Shown: in pieces, positions 36,168-44,617 of the stretch
How positions within the stretch are numbered: position 1 is the first letter of the stretch
Layout: every line of letters begins with the position of its first letter
NCBI GenBank assembly: GCA_030834905.1
Contig: JAUQWZ010000024.1
Location: 62,001-126,000, forward strand
Length of the DNA: 64,000 nt
Direction: 5' to 3'
Origin: Aggregatilineales bacterium
GTDB lineage: Bacteria; Chloroflexota; Anaerolineae; Aggregatilineales; Phototrophicaceae
Notes under the pieces: generated by a model
Told to the model about the DNA's origin: nothing
Databases searched by the model: none
Seen by the model: the letters and a program-made list of their open reading frames with translations, nothing else
Position numbers and translations under genes: made by a program

Positions 36168-37808
36168 CTATTTCGGCACCAACAGCAGATAGTCGAAGCC
36201 GTTCATGTGAATGGTTTCGTCGTGGTCGTAGTTACGGGCGATGGCTTGCAGCACGTCAGTCGGGTAGAACTGCGCCCGCATGATCACCAGCCCGAACGCC
36301 TGATCCTCGATCATGCCTACTAATTCAGTCGAGTCGAACATGCCGTTCAGCCACAGGTTGAGCAGTTGGGTCGGATTGGTGATGACCTCTTTGCCCGCCA
36401 GCAGATTAAAGGCGGCTTCTTCGCTCAACACAGGACCCTCGACGGCGCGAACGCGCTCGACGATTCGCCAGCCCGCGTCAGTATCCGCCTGCGTCGTCAG
36501 GTGTCCGATGTCGGCGTAACCACCGGCGATCCGTCCGGCAGAGTCGTAAAAGCCGTTGTTGGCGTTTGGCTCTAAGCCAAGCCAGTTTGCTACCGTCCCA
36601 AAAACTGCGCCTTCGGTGGGCATGTGCAGCACTGCCCGCCCGTAGCCGAGGTAGAGCAGCGGAATCACGATTAATCCGGCGGTGGCAAGCGCCGGGGCGA
36701 AGCGGCGGAATGGGTCGATTAACAGGCGGCTGAGATAATTGCGTGGGAACGTCCACGAACGATTCAGCGTTCGCGCGGCAAACAGACCGCTGAGGATGCA
36801 CAGGGCGGCAATCGCGGTGGCGAAGTAGCTGTCACCGGCTCCCCATTTGCCCGACAGCACGCTGTTGACGACAGCGGTGGCGAACCAGACGCTGTAAATC
36901 GACAGGCGGCTGAAATACAACTCATAAAGCGCGTACAGCGCCGCCGGAACGAGCAGGAATCCGTGAAGGCTGAACCACAACCGGAACAAGCCGACGGTCT
37001 GATCAAGGTGAAAGTCGTTGACGTTAGCGGCGATGGTTTGCAGCCACCACTGACCGTTGGTGGCGACATTTATGGCGAGGAAAATGCCGCCGCCCACCAG
37101 CGCGAACAGCACCGCCCAGACGACGGCGCGGCGCGGCTGGCGAATGAACAGGAACACAAAGACGGCGGCGGCGGTGGCTATCGCCAACTGCTTGGTGTAG
37201 CCCGCTGCCAGAACGAATGCCAGCCCGGTTGCAAGCGTGCGGCGGCGCTTTGCCGTGTCCTCGATCTCGCTGGCATGGGCGAGCACAACGACGGCGAGCG
37301 TTTCAAACATCACCATCGTCATGTGCTGGCGGAACAGCGGTCCAATGTGATAGATCGTGTTTGACGCCAGAAATGCCAGACCGGAGAGGATGGCGATCCA
37401 TTTGTGGCGGCTCTCGCGATAGACGGCAAAGCCAATGGCGCTGGCGCAGACCAGCGTTCCCAGAAAGCCGAGCAGCCGCCCGTACCAGTATGCTTCGCCA
37501 AACAACCAGACGAACGGCGCGGCGATGACGTGGAACAGCGGCGGGTAGTTGCTGGAATAGAACGGATAGGTGTTGGTATCCTGATAGGGCGACTGTCCCT
37601 GACTGAACAGGATGGTATCGACCATCTCGAAGCCTTCGCCCTGATCATAGTCGAACGGAAACTGCATCAGGTTGACGGCGTATACGGCGTAGACGACAAA
37701 GTAGCCAATGAGGATCACCAGCGCCGCGCTCATCAGCAGTCGATGGGCTGCCAGCAGCGGCAGGCGCGATGTTACGGCGGTGTCGGTCGGCAAAGTCTGT
37801 TCGGTCAT
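36168..37808 (-). CDS. Polytopic membrane glycosyltransferase-like protein (GT-C type)
   Basis: 546 aa with about 10-11 hydrophobic helices, for example GLIVIPLLYLGYGRAV and VLAAGYTKQLAIATAAAVFV. After the first helix is an acidic loop FDYDQGEGFEMVDT, placed as the Asp-containing catalytic loop of GT-C/ArnT/PMT-like enzymes, followed by SSNYPPLFHV. The C-terminal 150 residues form a soluble extracytoplasmic domain. The family would transfer a sugar from a polyprenyl-phosphate donor to a protein or lipid; donor and acceptor are unknown. It converges on the AAA gene. Confidence 0.8.
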   Translation of the reverse strand: MTEQTLPTDTAVTSRLPLLAAHRLLMSAALVILIGYFVVYAVYAVNLMQFPFDYDQGEGFEMVDTILFSQGQSPYQDTNTYPFYSSNYPPLFHVIAAPFVWLFGEAYWYGRLLGFLGTLVCASAIGFAVYRESRHKWIAILSGLAFLASNTIYHIGPLFRQHMTMVMFETLAVVVLAHASEIEDTAKRRRTLATGLAFVLAAGYTKQLAIATAAAVFVFLFIRQPRRAVVWAVLFALVGGGIFLAINVATNGQWWLQTIAANVNDFHLDQTVGLFRLWFSLHGFLLVPAALYALYELYFSRLSIYSVWFATAVVNSVLSGKWGAGDSYFATAIAALCILSGLFAARTLNRSWTFPRNYLSRLLIDPFRRFAPALATAGLIVIPLLYLGYGRAVLHMPTEGAVFGTVANWLGLEPNANNGFYDSAGRIAGGYADIGHLTTQADTDAGWRIVERVRAVEGPVLSEEAAFNLLAGKEVITNPTQLLNLWLNGMFDSTELVGMIEDQAFGLVIMRAQFYPTDVLQAIARNYDHDETIHMNGFDYLLLVPK

Positions 37809-37811
37809 CGG

Positions 37812-38027
37812 TCAGGCGGGCTGGCTGCCAAGCGGAATCAGCGTTACGCCGACGAGCGCGATCAGGAGGCAGCCGCCCAGCGCCATCTGCTGCGCGGGAC
37901 CGATGCCGCCTTCACGCCCAACGTCGAGGATGTCGATGCCAATGATGGCGGCGAAGGCGACCAGCCCGCCGACCAGCATCAGCAGACCGAGATGGCGCTT
38001 GGTGAGGGTAAAATGATTGGACAGCAT
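37812..38027 (-). CDS. Small two-helix membrane protein
   Basis: 71 aa from ATG 38027, upstream of which is AGGAAA; the frame is open to 38066. Two hydrophobic segments, LGLLMLVGGLVAFAAIIGI and MALGGCLLIALVGVTLIPL, are separated by the loop DILDVGREGGIGPAQQ. I do not recognise the family. It overlaps no neighbour and ends 3 nt before the GT-C-like gene, so it is likely in one transcript with it. Confidence 0.6.
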   Translation of the reverse strand: MLSNHFTLTKRHLGLLMLVGGLVAFAAIIGIDILDVGREGGIGPAQQMALGGCLLIALVGVTLIPLGSQPA

Positions 38028-38190
38028 GACGACGAATTTTTCCTGTCTGCAACTTTTCTGCGGCACTAGACGTACAGCATTATATCAGGTGGCAAAATGC
38101 ACGACACCGTGAGCGCAACTTACTATGGTGAGTTTGCGTAAATGAGTGTATGTTACGGAATGGGCAGTTATGTTATTCGAGGGAGCCTTC

Positions 38191-38898
38191 ATGAGCGAGG
38201 AAACACCCCGCCCCGACACCCCAACCGAGGACAGCGCGCGCGTGTCGCGCCTGGCAGCGCCGCGTACCGGCGTTTCAGCCGTGTCCGAAGGGGCTGTCAC
38301 TGGCAGCGGCGACGAAAGTGATCGGGTTGTCAGAGAATACGAATCGCGCTACCGAGGTAGCGATACTCCGAAGCCAAAACGCCGCGAGATGCCGCGCAGC
38401 TACAGCACCGCGCGTATCAGCGACGACGAGAAGCTGTGGGCAGCGGTTGCCCATGGCAGCGTCTGGCTAACGCTGTTGGGGGGCTTTCTGAGCGTTGGCG
38501 CGATTGTGCCGGTCAGCATCTTTGTGCCGCTGGTGATTTACTTCATGTTCCGCCGCCGTTCGGATTACGTCGCGTTCCACGCGCTGCAGGCGTTTGTATT
38601 GCAGTTGGTCGGTACGGTGGGCGCGTTCGCGGTGCTGATGGTCGGCGGGCTGGTGTGGACGCTGGGCATGGTGATCGCGCTGATGGCGGTGGTCATCCTG
38701 GTGGGCTTCATCCTGGTGCCGCTGTGGGGCATTGTCGGGGTGGCGCTGGCGCTGCTGATACTGGTGATGCCAATCGCGACCCTGCTGTACGGGACGATTG
38801 CCGCGATTGAGACCTACAACGGGCGCGATTATCGCTTCCCGGTGATTGCCAAATGGGTGGATCGCCAGCTTGCGGGCGGCTACCTGAACGCGACGTAA
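38191..38898 (+). CDS. DUF4870-like membrane protein
   Basis: 235 aa from ATG 38191, with GAGGGAG upstream; the frame runs back to 38146. The N-terminal 85 residues are polar and rich in Ser, Arg and Asp. The membrane domain begins with DDEKLWAAVAHGSVWLTLLG and contains four hydrophobic helices, with the DUF4870 pattern FHALQAF around residue 135 (RSDYVAFHALQAFVLQ). Function is unknown for the family. Confidence 0.8.
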   Translation: MSEETPRPDTPTEDSARVSRLAAPRTGVSAVSEGAVTGSGDESDRVVREYESRYRGSDTPKPKRREMPRSYSTARISDDEKLWAAVAHGSVWLTLLGGFLSVGAIVPVSIFVPLVIYFMFRRRSDYVAFHALQAFVLQLVGTVGAFAVLMVGGLVWTLGMVIALMAVVILVGFILVPLWGIVGVALALLILVMPIATLLYGTIAAIETYNGRDYRFPVIAKWVDRQLAGGYLNAT

Positions 38899-38910
38899 GG
38901 GAGCAAAGAA

Positions 38911-38970
38911 AGTACTGAGTACTGAGTGCTGAGTGCTGAGTCGAAAGTGCAAAGTTGAAAGTGGAAAGCT
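38911..38970. repeat. Heptad repeat between membrane-protein gene and aspS
   Basis: Tandem ACTGAGT-type heptads (GTACTGAGTACTGAGTGCTG) followed by GAAAGTG/CAAAGTT/GAAAGTG heptads. It ends at the terminator hairpin 38972. Confidence 0.75.
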
Positions 38971-38971
38971 G

Positions 38972-38996
38972 GGGCGCATGTTGGTGCGCCCTTTTC
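38972..38996 (+). terminator. Terminator hairpin after heptad repeat
   Basis: GGGCGCA (38972-38978), loop TGTTGG, TGCGCCC (38985-38991), TTTTC. Same arrangement as at 36135. Confidence 0.8.
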
Positions 38997-39129
38997 GCTG
39001 CTGCTGCCGCGTCACGCTTTGTGCAAACCCACTAATGAAGCCTCGATTATTCTTACGCTTTATTTCTAACTCCCGGCGTGCTATGCTTTTCGCGTTCTCG
39101 GCTGATGTACAAACTAGAGGGCGGTTCTT

Positions 39130-40956
39130 ATGTTGAAGACGCAAACCTGCGGCGAACTGCGATCCGAACACGATGGGCAGTCCGTCTTGCTGGCAGGATG
39201 GGTACACCGCCGCCGCGATCAGGGCGGCTTGATCTTTATTGATCTGCGTGACCGCTGGGGCATTACGCAGGTCGTGGTCAATCAGGAAACAGCGCCGGAA
39301 GCTCACGCCGTCGCCAGCGGCGCGCGAAACGAGTATGTGCTTCAGGTGAAGGGCGCGGTACGAATCCGACCCGAAGGCACCGCTAACGACGAACTCGAAA
39401 CCGGCGCAATCGAGGTAGTTGCCAGCGAGATCGTGCTGCTGAATGCCGCTAAGACGCCGCCGTTTTACATCAACAAGGAAGAGAAAATTGACGAGGTCGA
39501 GCGTATGCGCTACCGCTACCTCGATCTGCGCCGCCCGCGGATGCAGCGCAATATCATCCTGCGTCATAAGATCGTCAAGTTCATTCGTGATTATCTAGAT
39601 GAGCGCGATTTCGTCGAAATCGAAACGCCGATCCTGTTCAAGACGACGCCAGAGGGCGCGCGCGACTTTCTCGTTCCCAGCCGCCTGATGCCGGGGCACT
39701 TCTACGCGCTGCCGCAAAGCCCGCAGCAGCTAAAGCAGCTTCTGATGGTGGCGGGCTACGAGCGCTATTTCCAGATCGCCCGCTGTTTCCGCGACGAAGA
39801 CCTGCGCGGTGATCGCCAGCCGGAATTTACCCAGCTTGACCTTGAGATGAGTTTCGTCCAGCGCGAAGATGTGATCGACCTCATCGAAGGCATGATGATT
39901 GAACTGAGCGAGAAGGTGGCAGGCAAGACGCCGCTGATCAAGCCGTTTCCGCGCCTGACCTACACCGAGGCGATGGAGAAGTACGGCTCGGACAAGCCGG
40001 ACATTCGCTACGACCTCACCGCAGTCGATGTGACCGATCTGGCGGGCAAAAGCGGATTTCAGGTGTTTGTCGATAATGCGGCGGCAGGCAAGCCGGTGAA
40101 GGTCATCCGCGCGCCGGGTTTGCTGCGCGGCAAGGAAGACCCAACCAAGGCGCTCAGCGGCGAAGGGCTGAAGCGGCTGATGAAGGAACTGGAAGACCTC
40201 ATTCGGACGACTGGCGCTAAAGGGCTGGCGTGGATGGCGCTGCCGTTGGAAGAAAACGGTGAGGTCAAAGGTCCCATCGGCAAGTTCTTCACCGTCGAGC
40301 AAAAGGTGGAATTATTCGAGCGTGTTGACGCGCAGGCGGGCGATATCCTGCTGTTCACGTCTGACAAGCGGGAAACTGTCTATGAAGTGGTCAACGTGCT
40401 GCGTCGGCATCTGGCGGAGGCGCTGGGCTTGGTGGATAGCGATACCGTCGCCTTCTGCTGGGTGATCGACTTTCCGATGTTCTACTGGAACGAAGAAGAG
40501 CAGCGCTGGGATCCGTCGCAGCACATGTTCACGTCGCCAGTGCCTGAGGACATTCCGCTGCTGGATACCGATCCCGGCGCGGCTCGCGGCTCGCAGTATG
40601 ACCTTGCCTGCAACGGCTATGAAGTGGCGGGTGGCAGCATTCGCATCCACAGCCGCGAGCTTCAGGAGAAGATGTTCCCGCTGATCGGGCAGGATATGGA
40701 GCACGCGCGGGAGGAATTCGGGCACATGCTGGAAGCGTTCGAGTACGGCGTTCCGCCGCATGGCGGCATCGCATCCGGCATTGATCGTCTGGCGATGGTG
40801 CTGGCGGGTGAGCCGAATATCCGCGAGGTGATCGCCTTTCCGAAGACACAGAAGGGCGCGGACATCATGGCGCATGCGCCATCCGAACCTGACCCGCGCC
40901 AGCTAGAAGAGCTGTATCTGCGTGTGGTAGTGCCGGAAGAGGAACAAGAGCAGTAA
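39130..40956 (+). CDS. aspS: Aspartyl-tRNA synthetase
   Basis: 608 aa, bacterial type. The N-terminal OB-fold anticodon domain (GWVHRRRDQGGLIFIDLRDR) is followed by the class II catalytic core with motif 2 (FQIARCFRDEDLRGDRQPEFTQ), the bacterial GAD insertion, and motif 3 (GIASGIDRLAMVLAGEPNIR). The residue after RRRD, which in studied bacteria correlates with discrimination between tRNA-Asp and tRNA-Asn (Leu versus His), is Gln here, so I cannot call whether it is discriminating. No gatCAB is in the window to help. It stands alone after a repeat-filled gap. Confidence 0.97.
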   Translation: MLKTQTCGELRSEHDGQSVLLAGWVHRRRDQGGLIFIDLRDRWGITQVVVNQETAPEAHAVASGARNEYVLQVKGAVRIRPEGTANDELETGAIEVVASEIVLLNAAKTPPFYINKEEKIDEVERMRYRYLDLRRPRMQRNIILRHKIVKFIRDYLDERDFVEIETPILFKTTPEGARDFLVPSRLMPGHFYALPQSPQQLKQLLMVAGYERYFQIARCFRDEDLRGDRQPEFTQLDLEMSFVQREDVIDLIEGMMIELSEKVAGKTPLIKPFPRLTYTEAMEKYGSDKPDIRYDLTAVDVTDLAGKSGFQVFVDNAAAGKPVKVIRAPGLLRGKEDPTKALSGEGLKRLMKELEDLIRTTGAKGLAWMALPLEENGEVKGPIGKFFTVEQKVELFERVDAQAGDILLFTSDKRETVYEVVNVLRRHLAEALGLVDSDTVAFCWVIDFPMFYWNEEEQRWDPSQHMFTSPVPEDIPLLDTDPGAARGSQYDLACNGYEVAGGSIRIHSRELQEKMFPLIGQDMEHAREEFGHMLEAFEYGVPPHGGIASGIDRLAMVLAGEPNIREVIAFPKTQKGADIMAHAPSEPDPRQLEELYLRVVVPEEEQEQ

Positions 40957-41063
40957 GGCAGTGCTGAGGATTAAGGACTGCGGACTGATGCCAGCTTCCA
41001 AAGTGACTTGCGTGTAGCTTTCCATCTCTGCTTAAGTTATCGCAAACGGGCAGGAAATGTCGA

Positions 41064-41768
41064 TTACTGCTGCGCGTGCTGTCTGCGCCTTGACGCGCGC
41101 ACAGCCGGAGCGGCGGGACTCCATGAGAACCACCGATGGAAAGCGCGTGCGTAAGCAGGGTCAGCATCGATCCTGACACCGTGCTCCCTGATCGCTTCGC
41201 GATAGCCAATGCGGCCCAACCAGAGTTGGTAGTATACGGACAGATCTGCCGTGACAAGCACATTGACCTCGAAACCAGGATCAATTAGGCATACTGATAC
41301 GTCATCGTCTGCGATAAGCAACCAGAAGGACTCTCTACGCTTGCCATAAAAATCGAACTGAATCAGGATTCGTTGATCGGGGAGATGCTCCATGATAACC
41401 CGATCGTGCATCCACCATAACAGCAAAACCGGATCAAGCTCCTCTGTTCTGGGTCCACCGAAAGTCCAGGTCGCCCCCCAGGTCATCAGCACGTCGATGA
41501 CGGACTGGAGTTCTCTTCCAGCCCGGGTTAGTACGTATTCCGTTGTTCTGCGGCCATTATGGGTCGCACACTTTTCAAGCAGTCCCATTCTCTCCAGCCG
41601 ACGCAACCGCTCAGACAATACCGAGCGAGATATGCCGGGCAAACCGCGTTCCAGGTCGTTAAAGTGTTGTATGCCCAGCAGCAGGTCGCGTACGATGAGC
41701 AATGTCCAGCGGTCTCCGAGAATTTCAGCTGCTCTGGCAATTGGGCAATACTGACCATAGTGATACAT
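41064..41768 (-). CDS. HxlR-family transcriptional regulator with SCP2-like C-terminal domain
   Basis: 234 aa. The N-terminal HxlR winged helix (CPIARAAEILGDRWTLLIVR then RLERMGLLEKCATHNGRRT) is typical, including the Cys near the N-terminus. The C-terminal half (FDFYGKRRESFWLLIADDDV, then NVLVTADLSVYYQLWLGR) looks like an SCP2/sterol-binding-type domain, which fits a lipophilic ligand. It is divergent from the FAD-linked oxidase gene; the 172-bp gap between them holds several CTAG-centred palindromes, likely operators. Confidence 0.85.
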   Translation of the reverse strand: MYHYGQYCPIARAAEILGDRWTLLIVRDLLLGIQHFNDLERGLPGISRSVLSERLRRLERMGLLEKCATHNGRRTTEYVLTRAGRELQSVIDVLMTWGATWTFGGPRTEELDPVLLLWWMHDRVIMEHLPDQRILIQFDFYGKRRESFWLLIADDDVSVCLIDPGFEVNVLVTADLSVYYQLWLGRIGYREAIREHGVRIDADPAYARAFHRWFSWSPAAPAVRASRRRQHAQQ

Positions 41769-41795
41769 AGCAGCATCCGACCCTCTAGTTCCACT

Positions 41796-41851
41796 GTCTC
41801 TAGAGACTAACTGAAATCGTCTACATAAACTAGTTCGTTTCTAGAACTAGT
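41796..41851. promoter_or_regulatory. CTAG-centred palindromes between the HxlR gene and the flavoprotein gene
   Basis: A perfect 12-bp palindrome GTCTCTAGAGAC (41796-41807) and an inverted repeat ACTAGTTC (41829-41836) / GAACTAGT (41844-41851) with a 7-bp spacer. Within about 70 bp there are five CTAG tetramers, normally rare in bacterial DNA. The placement upstream of both divergent genes fits operators for the regulator at 41064-41768; the regulator link is inference. Confidence 0.5.
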
Positions 41852-41940
41852 CCGCTGCTGATGGAACGCCTATCATAACTACAAACAAAACGAATGCTTG
41901 TAGCTCACACAGTGGAAAATGGTAAGACGAGGTAATTATC

Positions 41941-43380
41941 ATGACCATGGATACGACTCTTGTGACCAGAGGTATCGAGCGAGCGGACATTGAGGCATTG
42001 CGGGTACACTTTCAAGGTCAATTGATCAGTCCTCAAGACCCTGCTTATGATGAAACACGCAGAATCTGGAACGCGATGATCAACCGCCGACCGGGATTGA
42101 TTGCCGTCTGTTCGGGTGTTGCAGATGTGATGACGGCGGTGCGCTTTGCACGGAAGCGAGACCTGCTCGTCTCGGTGCGTGGCGGGGGTCACAACGTCGC
42201 AGGCTCGGCTGTGTGCGATCAGGGGCTGGTGATTGACCTCTCATGTATGAAAGGGATGCATGTGGACCCTGATAGGCGAACGGCGCGTGCTGAAGCGGGG
42301 CTTCTGTGGGGTGAATTCGACCATGAAACACAGGCGTTTGGATTGGCGACGACCGGCGGCATTGTGACACATACCGGGATCGCTGGGCTAACGCTTGGCG
42401 GCGGTCTTGGTTGGCTGATGCGTAAGCATGGCTTATCCTGCGACAATTTGCTGACGGTCGATGTTGTGACTGCCGATGGGGATCTTGTGCGGGCAAGTGA
42501 GACTAAGAACGTTGATCTGTTCTGGGGCATTCGCGGTGGGGGCGGCAATTTTGGCATTATCACATCGTTTGAGTTCGCGTTGCACCCGCTCGGACCTGAA
42601 ATTCTGGCTGGACCAATTGTGTATCCGGCGGATCAGGCTGAAACCGTGCTGCGCGCTTATCGCGATTATATCGCCACCGCTCCGAACGAGCTTGGAACCA
42701 TTGTCATCCTGCACCATGCGCCCGCCGTACCCTGGCTACCCGAGGACATACATGGTCAACCGGTCGTGAGCATCGCTGTCTGCTACGCTGGGTCCATCGC
42801 GGATGCGCAGAAAGTGGTTCGACCACTGCACAGCCTGGGCGATCCTCTAGCGGAGGTCGTGCGCCCGACGACCTATAAAGCAAACCAGGCAATGCTAGAC
42901 CCTGGCGCGCCGCACGGGTGGAATTATTACTGGAAATCGCACTATCTGGGAGTTTTAAGCGACGACGCTATCCGCACGATCACCGATAAGGCGTGGCAAA
43001 CGCATTCGCCCAAGTCGTACACCATCATGTTCCACCTGGGGGGCGAAGTGCGGCATTTGAGTGATGATGCGACGGCGTTTGGCGGACGCAGTGCCGAACA
43101 CGCAATCAACATTGACGCTGCATGGCCAGCGGAACTTGAGGGAGGAAGTGAGGACATCGAATGGGTACAGGCAATGTGGTCAGCGCTTGTGCCCTATTCC
43201 ACGGGAGGAGTCTATGTCAATTTCCTCGGCGATGAGGGGCAGGAACGGGTGAAAGCAGCTTATGGCACGGAGAAATATGAGCAACTGGTGGCGCTCAAGG
43301 ACAAATACGACCCGACCAACTTCTTCCGTTTGAATCAGAACATCAAGCCGAGTGGAAACGGACGCCAATCTCCAATTTAG
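41941..43380 (+). CDS. FAD-linked oxidase, berberine-bridge-like family
   Basis: 479 aa, FAD_binding_4 domain followed by the BBE C-terminal segment (YDPTNFFRLNQNIKPSG). The flavin His is in RGGGHNVAGSA. The region expected to hold the second covalent Cys of bicovalent members reads TTGGIVTHTGIAGLTLGGGL, without the Cys, so only histidyl attachment is predicted. The PP-loop for FAD appears as RPGLIAVCSGVADV. Family members oxidise sugars, alkaloids or polyketides; the substrate here is unknown. It is divergent from the HxlR regulator, which probably represses it. Confidence 0.88.
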   Translation: MTMDTTLVTRGIERADIEALRVHFQGQLISPQDPAYDETRRIWNAMINRRPGLIAVCSGVADVMTAVRFARKRDLLVSVRGGGHNVAGSAVCDQGLVIDLSCMKGMHVDPDRRTARAEAGLLWGEFDHETQAFGLATTGGIVTHTGIAGLTLGGGLGWLMRKHGLSCDNLLTVDVVTADGDLVRASETKNVDLFWGIRGGGGNFGIITSFEFALHPLGPEILAGPIVYPADQAETVLRAYRDYIATAPNELGTIVILHHAPAVPWLPEDIHGQPVVSIAVCYAGSIADAQKVVRPLHSLGDPLAEVVRPTTYKANQAMLDPGAPHGWNYYWKSHYLGVLSDDAIRTITDKAWQTHSPKSYTIMFHLGGEVRHLSDDATAFGGRSAEHAINIDAAWPAELEGGSEDIEWVQAMWSALVPYSTGGVYVNFLGDEGQERVKAAYGTEKYEQLVALKDKYDPTNFFRLNQNIKPSGNGRQSPI

Positions 43381-43516
43381 CCTGAATCTATCAGGCACGA
43401 AGTTGAGCAAAGGCAGTCAGTATCCACAGCCATCCCATCAATGATCTCAGTTGGACCTTATCCGCGTTCAGGCGTCGAATCTGACATTGTCGTCCGATCT
43501 GTTACGGCATGAATAA

Positions 43517-43543
43517 GGGCGCAGAACTGCCGCGCCCCTTTTT
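43517..43543. terminator. Terminator hairpin between flavoprotein and aquaporin genes
   Basis: GGGCGCAG...CTGCcGCGCCCC followed by TTTTT, between two convergent genes. Confidence 0.65.
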
Positions 43544-43557
43544 AGTTGTCGTGTGGT

Positions 43558-44253
43558 TTATGCTGCCGCTTCGTCTTCTGTGTTGAGGACGTAGGCGTTC
43601 ACAAGACCGGCGATAATGCCACCGGCGAAGATGCCGACGAAGTAGGGCAGAATGTAGCTGAAATCGCCCGCCACCAGCGCCGGACCCAGCGTGCGCGCCG
43701 GGTTGAGGGACGCGCCGGTGAATGGTCCGCCTGCCAGAATGGCACCCGCCAGCGTCAGACCAATTGCCAGCGCGGCGTGTTTGCCTGCCTTGCCAAAAAC
43801 CGCTGCCTGATAGACGGCAGCGATGAGGAAGAAGGTCAGCACCAGCTCAAACGCGGCGGCTGTCCACGGGGCATCGACGGTCAGGCTGCCGGTTGTCTGA
43901 CCAAAGTTGAAGGTAGTAATGTTCAGCGATGTCAGCGCGCTGTCGGGAATGAGGGCGCGTACAGCGAAGCCTGCCATGATTCCGCCGAGGAACTGGGCGA
44001 TCAGGTAGTAAATGGCGCGATCAATTTTGACCTTGCCGCCAACCAGCAGCCCAATGGTGATGGCGGGGTTGAGGTGAGCGCCTGAAATATGCCCGTAGGT
44101 GTAGACCAGCGCAACCAGGATTAAGCCGTGAGCCAGCGCCGGGACGACCACCCCAAAGGCGGGTGAGATCACCACGGCAGCCCCACCGATAAAGACCAGC
44201 GTAAATGTCCCTATGAATTCGGCGATAGATGCTTTTATGAGGTTGTTTTCCAT
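43558..44253 (-). CDS. MIP-family aquaporin/glycerol-type channel
   Basis: 231 aa with six predicted membrane helices. Both half-helix motifs are present: SGAHLNPAITIG (near 57-68) and TGASLNPARTLGPAL (near 173-187). The N-terminal AEFIGTFTLVFIGGAAVV and the overall length fit the water-channel group rather than the longer glycerol facilitators, but the selectivity filter cannot be assigned safely from sequence by eye. Confidence 0.92.
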   Translation of the reverse strand: MENNLIKASIAEFIGTFTLVFIGGAAVVISPAFGVVVPALAHGLILVALVYTYGHISGAHLNPAITIGLLVGGKVKIDRAIYYLIAQFLGGIMAGFAVRALIPDSALTSLNITTFNFGQTTGSLTVDAPWTAAAFELVLTFFLIAAVYQAAVFGKAGKHAALAIGLTLAGAILAGGPFTGASLNPARTLGPALVAGDFSYILPYFVGIFAGGIIAGLVNAYVLNTEDEAAA

Positions 44254-44370
44254 TTTCGGTTGCTTTCTTTTTTGCTTCGCGGCTTATCCCGCCGCGCCGA
44301 CACGATTATATCGTCCGATCCTTTAAGGCGCACACGATTGATCTTAAAGCAAGTATAACGGCGTTGACCC

Positions 44371-44399
44371 TTTACACTGTGGGGTGGCGCTGGTATAAA
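44371..44399 (+). promoter_or_regulatory. Strong promoter of the structured RNA
   Basis: TTTACA (44371-44376), a 17-bp spacer, and TATAAA (44394-44399) preceded by TGG (extended -10 form). Transcription would begin about 44405, at the start of the structured RNA. Confidence 0.75.
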
Positions 44400-44402
44400 T
44401 GA

Positions 44403-44579
44403 CTCCAACCTGCCGTGCGCGTGATGCTGCGCAACCCGGTTTTGAGCCAACACCCACTGAACGGGCGTTCGTCTGTGGAAGTAAGGTGATAGGCGAAAGC
44501 CAAGACCCCATTTCCAAAAAGAATGCCCACCTGCGAAAGCAGGTTCAAAAACGTCGCACACACGGCATGGCAGGAGTTT
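44403..44579 (+). ncRNA. ssrS: Structured small RNA, 6S RNA candidate
   Basis: About 175-180 nt with its own strong promoter and terminator. A closing stem forms between CTCC...TGCCGTG (44403-44417) and CACGGCA...GGAG (44561-44576). Internal hairpins include GGAAGT...ATTTCC with a GGCGAAAGCC inner loop and CCACCTGCGAAAGCAGG. Between the closing stem and the inner hairpin lies a large unpaired region on both sides. The length, central-bubble architecture and the segment AACCCGGTTTTGAGCCAACA resemble 6S RNA (which binds the RNA polymerase holoenzyme). I know the pattern but could not run a covariance model, so family assignment is provisional. Confidence 0.65.
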
Positions 44580-44587
44580 TGAAAATG

Positions 44588-44616
44588 AACAGCCCATCAT
44601 TTGATGGGCTGTTTTG
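44588..44616. terminator. Terminator of the small RNA
   Basis: CAGCCCATC (44590-44598), loop ATTT, GATGGGCTG (44603-44611) then TTTTGTTT. It also lies at the 3' end of the convergent LCP gene (44618). Confidence 0.85.
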
Positions 44617-44617
44617 T

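Noticed and set aside
38467..39567. A 366-aa minus-strand open frame spanning the end of the DUF4870 gene and the start of aspS
   Set aside because: It crosses a terminator and heptad repeat and is a shadow of two genes on the other strand.
41941..43380. Bicovalent flavin attachment in the BBE-like oxidase
   Set aside because: The expected Cys in the TTGGIVTHTG region is absent; only the His site is present.
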